Positions 35,801 to 43,158 of a stretch of DNA of 64,000 nt are shown piece by piece. Origin of the DNA: Myxococcales bacterium (GTDB lineage Bacteria; Myxococcota_A; Polyangia; Nannocystales; Nannocystaceae). Where the stretch lies: the NCBI GenBank assembly GCA_014240065.1, contig JAAZXR010000012.1, positions 1 through 64,000 on the forward strand. The letters run 5' to 3'. Below the pieces are notes generated by a model. The model did no database searches, was not told the DNA's origin, and worked only from the letters and a program-made list of their open reading frames with translations. Position 1 is the first letter of the stretch. Every line of letters begins with the position of its first letter. The position numbers were made by a program, and so were the translations under genes.

Positions 35801-36180
35801 AGAAGCTCCCGCGGGGGCTGTGGATTTTGAAGATGCTCACCCGCGGCTTTGACGTCGAGCCGAGGACCGCGCGCTTCTCGAAGAAGCTCCTGGAGATGGG
35901 GGGGCCGCGGCATCGTGATGGCAAGCTGACGGCGCGGCTCGGGTTGCGTCACCGCTGGAGTCGCCGGGTGCTCGGACGCGGGATGAGCGTTCGGGCGAAG
36001 GCGCCGCCGCCGTCGGCGTGGGAGCTGCTCGTATGTACTTCGCTGATGATCGCCGAGCTCGGTCGATGGCCGGAGCTCGCGCGCAGGAGCTCGCGTCACC
36101 GGCGGGGCCGGGTCTTGAACATCATGGTGGGGTTGCTGAGCGAGATGCACACGCGAGACTTGTCGCGGGACAAGCCCTAG
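32878..36180 (+). CDS. 1100-residue protein of unknown family, coupled to the GHKL ATPase
   Basis: GTG 32878 overlaps the ATPase stop (GTGA), so the two proteins are made together, probably as a complex. No signal peptide, TM segment or catalytic motif is visible. Residues about 45-80 (Ser-Phe-Ile-Gln-Ala-Met-Arg) track the ATPase N-box helix and strand but lack its Glu and Asn, suggesting a dead GHKL copy. Two later stretches, around residues 255-305 and 845-905, repeat a Gly-Gly-Val/Leu strand followed by an Asp-x-Pro/Arg and long helix, recalling the HSP90 middle-domain segment. An Arg-rich segment lies at about 785-825. The C-terminal 200 residues are helical and basic. Confidence 0.75.
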   Translation: MTFVSEIGALVAAHSMGEDGSLKTFTVARTEAVLKLRASSPSEGVGWVLSFIQAMRCACADMSIALSPSASGAVETLEIVASTEPSASSEERSRWSPELVGLLSDGLREVPEQPDQFDADRLTQRLGAALNHLLATDPMHVELKIGGVGRRWVRRERGAFGRDEDPYESMSCPPEVEAGVFAHLTVSRARGLGARLRALFGGGDAWAMEVAALVRARSLGVKGEGFTLTLDRAWRPPTTIRMDGLGWFVPTEGEALWLVRGGVKIFDLAEACEGRGVNARAGMVYAPSVLTTTLGDAPRINEAFDAVVAWLDEAAAGAALTSDGGGEAWLVHDPPTTFATVGGFGRALNFERIERRVQRDGEIRFVWRHQARGGARLHGEMSGMDLEVLCCTPSEVAALRARLPPDTVIPHALVGRAPRRGSVQIEKLRIHSLDPVPLVEDSQLIHRGSLGTVRLRTNIRAFIASEEASARALRAQAEGYLCVTMLGREVIRLRGFDPGLVLWAELHAADALRLPSIAALEKDQGLLKELHRRARHVLSDVTADLMRRVLAESEPTTLPWLRHQLEEVGPDTLALAYETNDAGDAGLTWSSPPLLQVPVGVDEGGVVTAEALLRRVASASIRRPVEIVPGQAAHLYGISTARDPALAGILRVILPSSKLAFSMAEELWALPTAWSEPLGRRRMSREDVERALATSLHDPGARARLVTHFLISRAGSLEDFGLAKVRLFDRYDPFSKSPHSLLSFDEIVAAGERLPWVFPTAATRSLTSPVLCVTPGVAAFLGKLTAPPRVSRGRLFRPRVSAASRQRAGGPRGLKGASPDRRPRRIVERTMDMSLARGEVYIDGGDTPGIELWHGGLRVERVVLRGALGVVSGQVTVKTRVIPTDGPGREALVGVLRREAEPLVEALATFRLLASREDHAAASAKAAWDAMLDARDEHDSLALQRRLQASRSDPTDFKGGAEERALREVARIAEEKLPRGLWILKMLTRGFDVEPRTARFSKKLLEMGGPRHRDGKLTARLGLRHRWSRRVLGRGMSVRAKAPPPSAWELLVCTSLMIAELGRWPELARRSSRHRRGRVLNIMVGLLSEMHTRDLSRDKP

Positions 36181-36202
36181 GCCGCTCAAGAGGTCGGCTT
36201 GT
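36170..36202. terminator. Hairpin between convergent genes
   Basis: ACAAGCC (36170-36176) pairs with GGCTTGT (36196-36202) across the two stop codons of the convergent 1100-residue and exonuclease genes. There is no U-tract. Confidence 0.35.
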
Positions 36203-37043
36203 TCGTGCGAATCGTGCCGTCGAGGGCGTCCCGGATGAGCTGCTTCACGTCGTCCTCGAAGGAGCCCTTGACGATCCAGCGCAGGTAGTCTCGTTCGGAG
36301 GGGTCCGAGGCCACCGCGCGCAGGCTCTTGCCCCGCAGCTTCCCAAAATTAAACGAGGGCTCGTTGTCTCGCCACACGAAGCGGCGGCTCTTGTCGACGT
36401 AGGCGGCGTCCATGGACGAGAGCATCTCGTTGAGGCTCCCGACGTCGGAGGCGAGGTGCTCGTAGCGCGCGAGCTGCCCGGCGAAGACCCGGAGCGTGGC
36501 GACGGTGTCCGCGGTGGCGCCGTGCGCGTCGACGAGCTCATCGTCACAGTAGAACTGAAGCGCGGCGGAGAGGTTTCGTGGCTCGTTCTTATGGAAGATC
36601 ACCTGGGCGTCCACCACATTCGCCTTTGAGAGATCGAAGCGTTTGTCGGCCCGGACAAGCTCTTGCTGCAGCATGCGAATGTCGAACCGGCACACGTTGA
36701 ATCCGGCGAGGTCACACCCCTCGAGCATGGAGATGACCTCGTCGGCGATCTGCGGGAAGGTGGGTTCGTTGGCCACATGCTCATCGAGGATGCCGTGGAC
36801 CTGCGTGGACTCGGCGGGGATGCGGACCGTCGGGTTCACGCGCCATGTTTTGGGCGCCTCCACCGCGACGGGGAGGGGGCACACGCGCAACAGGCAAAGC
36901 TCGATGATGCGGTCACGTTGGGTATCGGTCCCGGTGCTCTCAATGTCGAAGAAAACCACCGGTCGCTGAAGTCCTTCGATGAACTCGAGGAATCGCGGCC
37001 CTAAATCTTGGATATTCGGGAGTTGTCGATCACTGTCGGTCAT
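36186..37043 (-). CDS. DEDDh 3'-5' exonuclease (DnaQ/ExoX-like)
   Basis: The 285-residue protein has Phe-Phe-Asp-Ile-Glu-Ser-Thr-Gly (ExoI motif, D and E), Val-His-Gly-Ile, Asn-Val-Cys-Arg-Phe-Asp-Ile (ExoII D) and His-Gly-Ala-Thr-Ala-Asp (ExoIII H and D). All DEDDh metal and catalytic residues are therefore present. The C-terminus has the ExoX-like add-on (Phe-Asn-Phe-Gly-Lys-Leu-Arg-Gly-Lys and Tyr-Leu-Arg-Trp). Likely role: trimming DNA in repair or recombination. Confidence 0.87.
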   Translation of the reverse strand: MTDSDRQLPNIQDLGPRFLEFIEGLQRPVVFFDIESTGTDTQRDRIIELCLLRVCPLPVAVEAPKTWRVNPTVRIPAESTQVHGILDEHVANEPTFPQIADEVISMLEGCDLAGFNVCRFDIRMLQQELVRADKRFDLSKANVVDAQVIFHKNEPRNLSAALQFYCDDELVDAHGATADTVATLRVFAGQLARYEHLASDVGSLNEMLSSMDAAYVDKSRRFVWRDNEPSFNFGKLRGKSLRAVASDPSERDYLRWIVKGSFEDDVKQLIRDALDGTIRTNKPTS

Positions 37044-37321
37044 GGCGTGTCGGCTTATAGATCAGGCGAGGGCCGGGTGGGGCTCGCGAGCGCAAGATAT
37101 TGAGTCGGGAGCCCGGTGATCGCCATGAAATCGCTTCAATGGGTGTTGCCTCACATCTCGCGGGCCAGGGCCGGGCGTTGTCATCAATTGTGTGTGGTGC
37201 GTACATTCGCCGCCTCCTGCGGGGATAGGGCGCCGCGAAGGGCGTTTCGCGCGCGTCGCGGTCGTCTTGTGCGGCGAGGTTGACCATGTCGCGCTCGCTA
37301 GGAAGCCCGCTTGAGCGCTGC

Positions 37322-37327
37322 TATATT
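37322..37327 (+). promoter_or_regulatory. -10 box immediately before a lipoprotein start
   Basis: TATATT ends 6 nt before ATG 37334. There is no Shine-Dalgarno between them, so transcription would start at or next to the ATG. It is the best -10 match in this 290-bp intergenic region. Confidence 0.4.
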
Positions 37328-37333
37328 TTTCGC

Positions 37334-38482
37334 ATGCGTTTTGTTTGTCTTTCTCGATCAGTGCCTGTCCTCGCCTGTCTCACGCTGCTCGCGGGGGGTT
37401 GCACAAAGGACAGCCGCACCGAGTACGACACCAGCTCTGGTACCGGAGTCAGCGATGATGCTTCCACGGGGGGGAACGACACCATCGGGGATTCGGCCGG
37501 CGACAACACAAGCGATGGACCCGGTACGTCGTCGGACGGCACCGACGGCGGCGAGAAGTTCGACACCATGCAAGCCGAGGGGGGAACCGGCGACGGCGAC
37601 GGCGACGGCGACTGCACGGTCCCCGAGCACGCGCCGTGCGACTCGGGAAATCCGACCTACGGCCAAGCGATCGGTCTGGGCTGTCCGGGTGAGCTCCCGT
37701 TCGTCCCGACCTTCTCGGGCGGGAATGGGACCATCGGCCTGCGCAACAGCTTCGGTCCGACGAACACATTTAACCCGCGGGAGGGCTCGTCCTATGTGGT
37801 CATCAGCAGCGGACTTGTCGGCGATCTCGACACGCCGAATCTGAGCACCTCGCCGAGCTCATGCAACACGAGCGTCGGCTCATTCCCGAACGGCGGGGTT
37901 CTTCCGGCGCCGTTGGTGCCCATGGACGTGGGGAACCAGGACTGCACGCAGAACCCCGCGCTGATCGGGACGGGCGACTGCTCCAACACCATCGAGTCGC
38001 AGTTTACGCAGGGCGGCGGGGTCGGCGGCAGTGACTATACAGAGCTGCGGCTGCAAGACATCACCGTGCCCGGTGGCGCGACGAGCTTTAGCTACGACCT
38101 CGCGTTCTTCTCCACCGAATATCCGAACTACTTCGGGACTGTCTACAACGACATGTACGTGGGCTGGCTCGAGTCCATGCAGTGGACCGGCAACATCTCC
38201 TTCGATGAGCAGGGCAACCCGATCTCGCTCAACGCGGGGTTCTTGGACTACAACGCCGGGATGACGGGGCAGCAGGTGCCCGAGCTCGCGAACACCTGCG
38301 TGAATTACAACGCGGGGACGAAGTGGCTCACGAGCACGGCGCCGGTCGTCCCCGGCGAGACCATCACGGTGGTGTTCGCGGTCTTCGATCTGTCGGACGG
38401 AGTGCTCGACAGCTTCGTCTTCCTCGACAACTTCCAGTGGGGCTGCGAGGGCGGACCGCCGACCACGACGCCCGCGGGCTAG
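37334..38482 (+). CDS. Choice-of-anchor-L-like lipoprotein, first of a tandem pair
   Basis: ATG 37334 gives 382 residues: signal peptide, lipobox Leu-Ala-Gly-Gly-Cys, a roughly 75-residue Gly/Ser/Thr/Asp linker ending in Gly-Asp repeats, then a beta-rich domain. The domain has Phe-Asn-Pro-Arg-Glu-Gly, paired Cys, Tyr-Asp-Leu-Ala-Phe-Phe-Ser-Thr-Glu-Tyr-Pro, Tyr-Asn-Asp-Met-Tyr-Val-Gly and a closing Leu-Asp-Ser-Phe-Val-Phe-Leu-Asp. That pattern fits the choice-of-anchor L extracellular domains frequent in Myxococcota. Probably surface-exposed; ligand unknown. A clear paralogue follows. Confidence 0.75.
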   Translation: MRFVCLSRSVPVLACLTLLAGGCTKDSRTEYDTSSGTGVSDDASTGGNDTIGDSAGDNTSDGPGTSSDGTDGGEKFDTMQAEGGTGDGDGDGDCTVPEHAPCDSGNPTYGQAIGLGCPGELPFVPTFSGGNGTIGLRNSFGPTNTFNPREGSSYVVISSGLVGDLDTPNLSTSPSSCNTSVGSFPNGGVLPAPLVPMDVGNQDCTQNPALIGTGDCSNTIESQFTQGGGVGGSDYTELRLQDITVPGGATSFSYDLAFFSTEYPNYFGTVYNDMYVGWLESMQWTGNISFDEQGNPISLNAGFLDYNAGMTGQQVPELANTCVNYNAGTKWLTSTAPVVPGETITVVFAVFDLSDGVLDSFVFLDNFQWGCEGGPPTTTPAG

Positions 38483-38597
38483 CGGTCGCGAGAGCATCGC
38501 CGGCGAGGTTCGGTGCCGCGCGTCCGGCGAGACGAGAGGTGGTTTTTAGGGTTCTGCGGCGGATCTGAGCCCATTGTTCGTGTGCCCGCCGGTGCGC

Positions 38598-38603
38598 TAA
38601 GAT
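38598..38603 (+). promoter_or_regulatory. -10-like box before the second lipoprotein
   Basis: TAAGAT lies 7 nt before GTG 38611, with no Shine-Dalgarno. It has the same arrangement as the paralogue at 37334, so each copy seems to have its own near-leaderless promoter. Confidence 0.35.
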
Positions 38604-38610
38604 CGCCGTT

Positions 38611-39717
38611 GTGACGCCCCAAATTCAACCGCGCGCTCTCCAGCTCGCCGGCGTCGTCGCCGTGCTGATCGGCGCGGGGTGTACGAGGGAGGGGGATGCT
38701 CGCATGAGCGCTTCGGCGACGATCAGCTCTGGGGGGAATGAGGGGATCGGCACGGGGGGCACAGGTGGAACCACCGACGCGGGGACCACCACGACCAGCG
38801 ATGACGGACCGAAGCTCGACGTGCTAGACGCGGGCGAGGAGGCGGATGGCAGCGACGGCGGAGGTTGCACGATCCCCGAGCACACGCCGTGCGATGAGCT
38901 ATCGACGGCGACGCCCGGTGAGTCGATGGGGCTCGGTTGTCCGGGCGAGCTGCCGCTCACGCTCATCTTTAGTGGGAGCCCTGACGCGGTAGGAGTGCGA
39001 TCGGGGTTTGGACCCACGACGGCGTTCGATCCGCGCGAGGGGGAGTCGTTCGTGGTGCTCAGCACCGGGCCAGTGTCCGAGCTCGACACTCCGAATATGG
39101 GACCGACGCCGGTGCTTTGTAGCGGGAATCTCGGCGCAGCCCCGGACGACGGCAATTTGCCACCGCCGCTCGTGCCGATGAATGTCGGCGTTCAAGACTG
39201 CGCCGAAGCGCCGGCGCTGGTCGGCACAGGGGACTGCTCCAACACGATTCAAGGCCAGTATGAGGAGGGGGGGGCGCTCGGCGACTACTCAGAGCTTCGG
39301 CTGGAACAGATCCAGGTCCCCGATGGCGTGACGAGTTTCAGCTATGACTTCGCGTTCTTCTCGACCGAGTATCCAGAGTTTTTTCAGAGCCCGTACAACG
39401 ACATGTATGTGGGCTGGCTCGAGTCCATGCAGTGGACAGGGAATATCTCATTCGATGAGGAGGGGAACCCGATCTCCCTCAACGCTGGATTCCTCGACTA
39501 CAAGAACGGGGCGGTGGAGCTGAATAACACCTGCGTTAACTTCAACGCGGGGACCAAGTGGCTCACGAGCACAGCGGCGGTGACTCCAGGAGAGGTGATC
39601 ACGCTCGTCTTTGCGATCTTCGATCTCAACGATTCAAAGCTCGATTCCTTCGTCTTCCTAGACGCGTTCCGGTGGGGGTGTGAGGGCGGCGCCCCGTCGA
39701 CGATGCCGGTGGGATAG
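38611..39717 (+). CDS. Choice-of-anchor-L-like lipoprotein, second of a tandem pair
   Basis: This 368-residue paralogue of the preceding gene has a signal peptide with lipobox Ile-Gly-Ala-Gly-Cys, a Gly/Thr/Ser linker and the same beta domain with conserved Cys, Pro-Glu-His and Tyr-Asn-Asp-Met-Tyr-Val-Gly-Trp-Leu segments. The two proteins agree nearly residue for residue over the C-terminal half, while linkers and signal peptides have diverged. This copy has a shorter Asn-rich loop near the C-terminal third. GTG start; 128 bp separate the two genes. Confidence 0.75.
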   Translation: MTPQIQPRALQLAGVVAVLIGAGCTREGDARMSASATISSGGNEGIGTGGTGGTTDAGTTTTSDDGPKLDVLDAGEEADGSDGGGCTIPEHTPCDELSTATPGESMGLGCPGELPLTLIFSGSPDAVGVRSGFGPTTAFDPREGESFVVLSTGPVSELDTPNMGPTPVLCSGNLGAAPDDGNLPPPLVPMNVGVQDCAEAPALVGTGDCSNTIQGQYEEGGALGDYSELRLEQIQVPDGVTSFSYDFAFFSTEYPEFFQSPYNDMYVGWLESMQWTGNISFDEEGNPISLNAGFLDYKNGAVELNNTCVNFNAGTKWLTSTAAVTPGEVITLVFAIFDLNDSKLDSFVFLDAFRWGCEGGAPSTMPVG

Positions 39718-39730
39718 GCGTGGGCGCCGA

Positions 39731-39750
39731 GCCGTCGCCTTCGCGGCGGC
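39731..39750. terminator. GC-rich hairpin between convergent genes
   Basis: GCCGTCGC (39731-39738) pairs with GCGGCGGC (39743-39750), one G-T pair, around a 4-nt loop. It lies between the stop codons of the second lipoprotein and the gene at 39757. No U-tract. Confidence 0.35.
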
Positions 39751-39756
39751 GCAGGT

Positions 39757-40293
39757 CTACTCCCAGCGCACGAAGAAATGCGCGCCGCTGTCGTGAGGTT
39801 CGTGTGAGACCGCTGCCTCGCTCGCTCCGACGTGCTCAAGGGCGGCGAGGATCGCCCCTTCGAGGATGGAGAACAGCGCGGGTGAGGACGGTTGCATCTG
39901 AAGGTCAAGCTCAGCGTCGAAGAGGCGATGCTTGACCAAGGAGACAGAGCCGTAGTTCGCGACGCGGGCCAACAGCCGCTCGAACGCATAGACCGTGTAG
40001 CACGGCGTCCGGGCGCGGAGCGTCCCATCGAGGCGGCGTCGATGACGGCGCAGCGCTTCATAGCCGAGCTGCACGAGGGTGTTCGCTTGGAGTCGTTCAA
40101 TCTGCGGCAGGCAGCGATCGAGGAGCTCGAGCTGCGCCGCGGCGGGGTGCCAGGGATGGGATTCGAGGGCGGCTGTGGTGGCGCCAAGTTGTCGCGGTTC
40201 CGCGATGACCGGCTCGTCATCAAGGACCCGATAGACGGCAGCGAGGACGCTGCGGTGAAAGCTCGGTGTCATCCCAGACATGACACGCAGCAT
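39757..40293 (-). CDS. Uncharacterised protein, possibly DUF2378-like
   Basis: A mostly helical 178-residue protein without signal peptide or TM. The end (Ile-Leu-Glu-Gly-Ala-Ile-Leu ... Leu-Glu-His-Val-Gly-Ala-Ser ... Phe-Phe-Val-Arg-Trp) recalls DUF2378, a family largely restricted to Myxococcales, but the likeness is limited and unconfirmed. In-frame ATGs at 40293, 40281 and 40272 make the start uncertain. It diverges from the small gene at 40454. Confidence 0.55.
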   Translation of the reverse strand: MLRVMSGMTPSFHRSVLAAVYRVLDDEPVIAEPRQLGATTAALESHPWHPAAAQLELLDRCLPQIERLQANTLVQLGYEALRRHRRRLDGTLRARTPCYTVYAFERLLARVANYGSVSLVKHRLFDAELDLQMQPSSPALFSILEGAILAALEHVGASEAAVSHEPHDSGAHFFVRWE

Positions 40294-40453
40294 GTTGCCA
40301 GCGCGCGTGTCGATCGCGAAAAACCGGGTGAAGATGGCGTCTCACTGAACGTCCGCGACGGTCGCGCGCCCGGCGTCGGCCCTCCATTTCGCCATATTTT
40401 GTGGAGAGTTTTGCCGCGACGTACACTTTGGTTGGGTTGAAGGGAGACGATTC

Positions 40454-40702
40454 TTGGTACATCACGGTGAGCGCGCAGAGTTCCTAGAAAGACTCATCGT
40501 GGAGCGTCTGATCGAGAGAACAGACCGGCTGTCTGACGAAGCTTTGGTCGCCTTCATCGACGGGTGGCGAAGTCTGCTCGACGTCCTCTCAAGGGCGGAT
40601 TTGTGGTTGCCCGTCGAGTCTTCGACGGAGCGCAGCATGGTGGAGGGCCTCGTGGAACGGATTAGGAGCGCGCAAGAGCGTGTCCTCAATGAGGAATCGT
40701 AG
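40454..40702 (+). CDS. Small acidic helical protein
   Basis: The 82-residue frame starts at TTG 40454 with a good Shine-Dalgarno AGGGAG (40441-40446) and 7-nt spacer, which supports translation despite the rare start. The product is helical and acidic, Leu/Arg/Glu-rich, with a Trp in the middle. No family recognised. It lies in a 564-bp gap between the divergent DUF2378-like gene and pepD. Confidence 0.5.
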   Translation: MVHHGERAEFLERLIVERLIERTDRLSDEALVAFIDGWRSLLDVLSRADLWLPVESSTERSMVEGLVERIRSAQERVLNEES

Positions 40703-40821
40703 CCGTCAATTTCGTAGGAATACCGGTTGATCCTGCCTCAAAAGGAGGCGATCCCGGTCGGCGAAGTAGAATTGGATCGCACGAGATCGACGATAGACGT
40801 TGTTTTGGACCATTTAGGCAC

Positions 40822-40851
40822 TTGAGCCTTCCGACCGTTGCTTGATAGGCT
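40822..40851 (+). promoter_or_regulatory. Candidate promoter of pepD
   Basis: TTGAGC (40822-40827), 18-nt spacer, TAGGCT (40846-40851), then 6 nt to GTG 40858. The transcript would be leaderless or nearly so. Confidence 0.45.
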
Positions 40852-40857
40852 TTCACC

Positions 40858-42378
40858 GTGGAAGTTTTCCCCACCGACGTGGATTTGGATACGGCGCTCG
40901 AGGGGCTGGATCCGGAGCCACTGTGGCGACAGTTCGACGTTCTGCGTCGGATCCCTAGGGCTTCCACGAATGAAGAGGGAGTGCGGTGCTACCTGCGAGC
41001 GTTGGCCGACGCGCATGGGTGGGAGCGCGATGAGGACTCCGCAGGGAACATCGTATTGCGGGTACCCGGCCGAGGCGCGGGAGCCCGCTCCTCCTCGTTG
41101 GCGATTCAGGGCCACATGGATATGGTCTGCGTGAAAGACGATAATCGTGAGCACGATTTCGCATCCGATCCGATCGAAGTGACGCGCTCGACCGTGATGG
41201 TGGGTGGTGAGCCGCGGCCTGTCCTGTGCGCGGTGGGGACCTCGCTGGGTTCGGACAACGCCATCGGCTGCTGCGCAGGCTTGGCGTTGGGCCTCACGCC
41301 GGGCTTGGATCACCCGCCGCTGGAACTCTTGTTCACGGCAGATGAGGAGTCGGGAATGACCGGAGCGACGAATCTCGATTCGAAGATGATCCGTTCGCGT
41401 CGGCTCCTCAACCTCGACGCTGAGGAGCATGGATCTTTGTACGTGGGATGTGCTGGCGGCCGGGATCTCGTGGCGGAGTGGGACTTTGTGGGCGTGGAGC
41501 TCGGAGCGGAGTGGGAGCCCGTGGCGTTCGAACTTTTTAATCTCCGCGGGGGCCACAGCGGAGTGGACATTGATAAAGGCCGAGCGAACGCGGCCGTTGA
41601 GTCGTTGCGGCTGATTCGCGGTGTCGCCGCAGACCTCGACGGATTCGCGCTGCGCTCTGTGGAATCTGGGGGGTTCAGCAACGCGATCCCACGCTTTTGC
41701 AGGATTGAATTCTGGGTGCTGCGAGAAGACCTCTCTCGGTGCGAGCGTTACGTCCGCGACTTCGCCGACGCGTTGATGCTCCGGGCGGGGGTCACGGACC
41801 CGTCCGCAGATTGGGAGTTCCAGCGGATTTCGCTGCACGGGGAAGACCGGGCTGCCATCGCGCCCGCGGCGTCCTTGGAGGTCCTTCGCGCGCTCGCGAG
41901 CGTTCAAGACGGCGTGTTCGCGTGGTCGGAAGCGGTCGATGGACTCGTCGAAACCTCGAGCAACGTCGGGGTGGTGGAGGGCGACTCACGGCGACTTCGC
42001 GTGGAGATTCTCTCCCGATCATCTGTGGACGAAGAGGTGCTTCGGATTCAACAAAAGATGTCGAGCATGCTCGAACACACCGGCGCTACGGTCACCTTTC
42101 ATGGCGCCTACCCGGGGTGGACTGCGGACCCTGGAAATCCGCTGTTGGAGGCGGCGGAGCGCGCCTACGAGAGGCTATTTGGAGAGCCGCCGAAAGTGAA
42201 GGCGATCCACGCGGGCTTGGAGTGTGGGATTCTCGGAGAGCGGCTCGACGGGCTGGACATGCTGTCATTCGGTCCGGAGATCTGGAACGCGCACACCACC
42301 GATGAGCTGGTGTTTGTGAAGTCGGTGTCGGCGTTTTGGTCCCTGCTGACCACGCTTGTTCATGATTTGTGTGAATGA
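40858..42378 (+). CDS. pepD: Aminoacyl-histidine dipeptidase (PepD, M20 family)
   Basis: The 506-residue product is of PepD size. The di-zinc M20 ligands can be followed: Gly-His-Met-Asp-Met-Val near residue 90, Gly-Ser-Asp-Asn-Ala-Ile-Gly (bridging Asp), Asp-Glu-Glu-Ser-Gly (catalytic Glu and ligand), Asn-Leu-Asp-Ala-Glu-Glu, and the final His in Ile-His-Ala-Gly-Leu-Glu-Cys-Gly. A lid domain interrupts the catalytic domain, with Gly-Gly-His-Ser-Gly. It hydrolyses dipeptides such as Xaa-His in the cytoplasm. GTG start. Confidence 0.92.
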   Translation: MEVFPTDVDLDTALEGLDPEPLWRQFDVLRRIPRASTNEEGVRCYLRALADAHGWERDEDSAGNIVLRVPGRGAGARSSSLAIQGHMDMVCVKDDNREHDFASDPIEVTRSTVMVGGEPRPVLCAVGTSLGSDNAIGCCAGLALGLTPGLDHPPLELLFTADEESGMTGATNLDSKMIRSRRLLNLDAEEHGSLYVGCAGGRDLVAEWDFVGVELGAEWEPVAFELFNLRGGHSGVDIDKGRANAAVESLRLIRGVAADLDGFALRSVESGGFSNAIPRFCRIEFWVLREDLSRCERYVRDFADALMLRAGVTDPSADWEFQRISLHGEDRAAIAPAASLEVLRALASVQDGVFAWSEAVDGLVETSSNVGVVEGDSRRLRVEILSRSSVDEEVLRIQQKMSSMLEHTGATVTFHGAYPGWTADPGNPLLEAAERAYERLFGEPPKVKAIHAGLECGILGERLDGLDMLSFGPEIWNAHTTDELVFVKSVSAFWSLLTTLVHDLCE

Positions 42379-42705
42379 GCTCGCGCGAATCGGCACGTGC
42401 ATCGCGAGTGATTTTCACGGTGCCGTGGCCGTGTGTCGCGCGTGAGCACGCGGGTCAAAACGAGCCGCTTCTCCAGGCTCGGTCCGCCGAACCCTCCGCC
42501 GAATTGAGATCGTGTGCGGCTTCCGACGCGTGTTCCCGCATCGTTCTAATGAAGACATCCGCTCGGTGACTTGTCTCGTTTCGTGACACATCGTTTCGTT
42601 TCACGCGTCTACGCGCGCTTGGTATCGCACGCGTGAGCGAGCTGGTTCTCTCGCGTCTGGGCGGCACGCGCTCGTTGGTCGATCACGGCCTGAAGTTCGA
42701 GCAGG
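42379..42705. other. 327-bp intergenic region
   Basis: No convincing gene on either strand. It contains two close copies of a GTTTCGT-type phrase near 42577-42600 and no clear terminator. It separates pepD from the convergent orphan HTH gene. Together with 42840-43060 it is visibly richer in A/T than the surroundings. Confidence 0.4.
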
Positions 42706-42906
42706 TCAAGAGCTCAAGGGCGTCTCCGCGCGCTGTCGCCCGCGGGGCCACTCGATGTGATGTTTCAAAATTCTGCGCTTGAGAGCATGTCGAGTGATGC
42801 CTAGGAGCACCGCAGCCTCTACGATATTGCCGCCCTTATGAAGAGCATGTTCACAAAGTGCGCGTTCAGCTTCAGCAAGTCGGAAAGATTCGAGCACGAT
42901 AGGCAT
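42706..42906 (-). CDS. Stand-alone Fis-type (HTH_8) DNA-binding protein
   Basis: The 66-residue product is almost nothing but the C-terminal DNA-binding domain of NtrC-type activators: Leu-Ala-Glu-Ala-Glu-Arg, Gly-Gly-Asn-Ile-Val-Glu-Ala-Ala (helix), Leu-Gly-Ile-Thr-Arg-His-Ala-Leu-Lys-Arg-Arg (recognition helix). No AAA+ or receiver domain lies upstream in any frame. It may be an independent Fis-like nucleoid or regulatory protein, or the relic of a larger activator. A TAGTCT box ends 6 nt before its ATG. Confidence 0.7.
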   Translation of the reverse strand: MPIVLESFRLAEAERALCEHALHKGGNIVEAAVLLGITRHALKRRILKHHIEWPRGRQRAETPLSS

Positions 42907-42912
42907 ACGGTG

Positions 42913-42918
42913 AGACTA
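42913..42918 (-). promoter_or_regulatory. -10-like box at the HTH_8 gene start
   Basis: TAGTCT on the minus strand, 6 nt before ATG 42906. No Shine-Dalgarno. Confidence 0.3.
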
Positions 42919-43144
42919 AAACAATTCCTCGCAATCGACACTCGAATAAAATGGCAAACCAAGAATCTACGGAGCGCCACCTCAACGCGCGAAAATCTGG
43001 TCACCTGAGACTAGCGGAACCGCGCGGGCCAAAAAACAGCGTTTGTCCGATTTCGGGACAATTCCGAAATGCGCGGTCCGCGCGTATGGACGGTTCGTGT
43101 GACGCACGATCTGAGCGAAGGCACCGGCGCTCGCGAAGCGCCGG

Positions 43145-43150
43145 TATGCT
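43145..43150 (+). promoter_or_regulatory. -10-like box before the pseudo-receiver gene
   Basis: TATGCT ends 8 nt before GTG 43159, which supports that codon as the start over the upstream ATG 43069. Confidence 0.3.
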
Positions 43151-43158
43151 CTCGCCGA

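Noticed and set aside
37540-37620. GGCGAC repeat coding Gly-Asp runs, considered as a CRISPR or satellite repeat
   Set aside because: It is an in-frame linker of the lipoprotein and is only a few copies long.
42379-43060. Lower-GC stretch as a transferred island
   Set aside because: It is short and mostly intergenic, so regulatory sequence explains the composition equally well; noted only as context for the HTH_8 gene.
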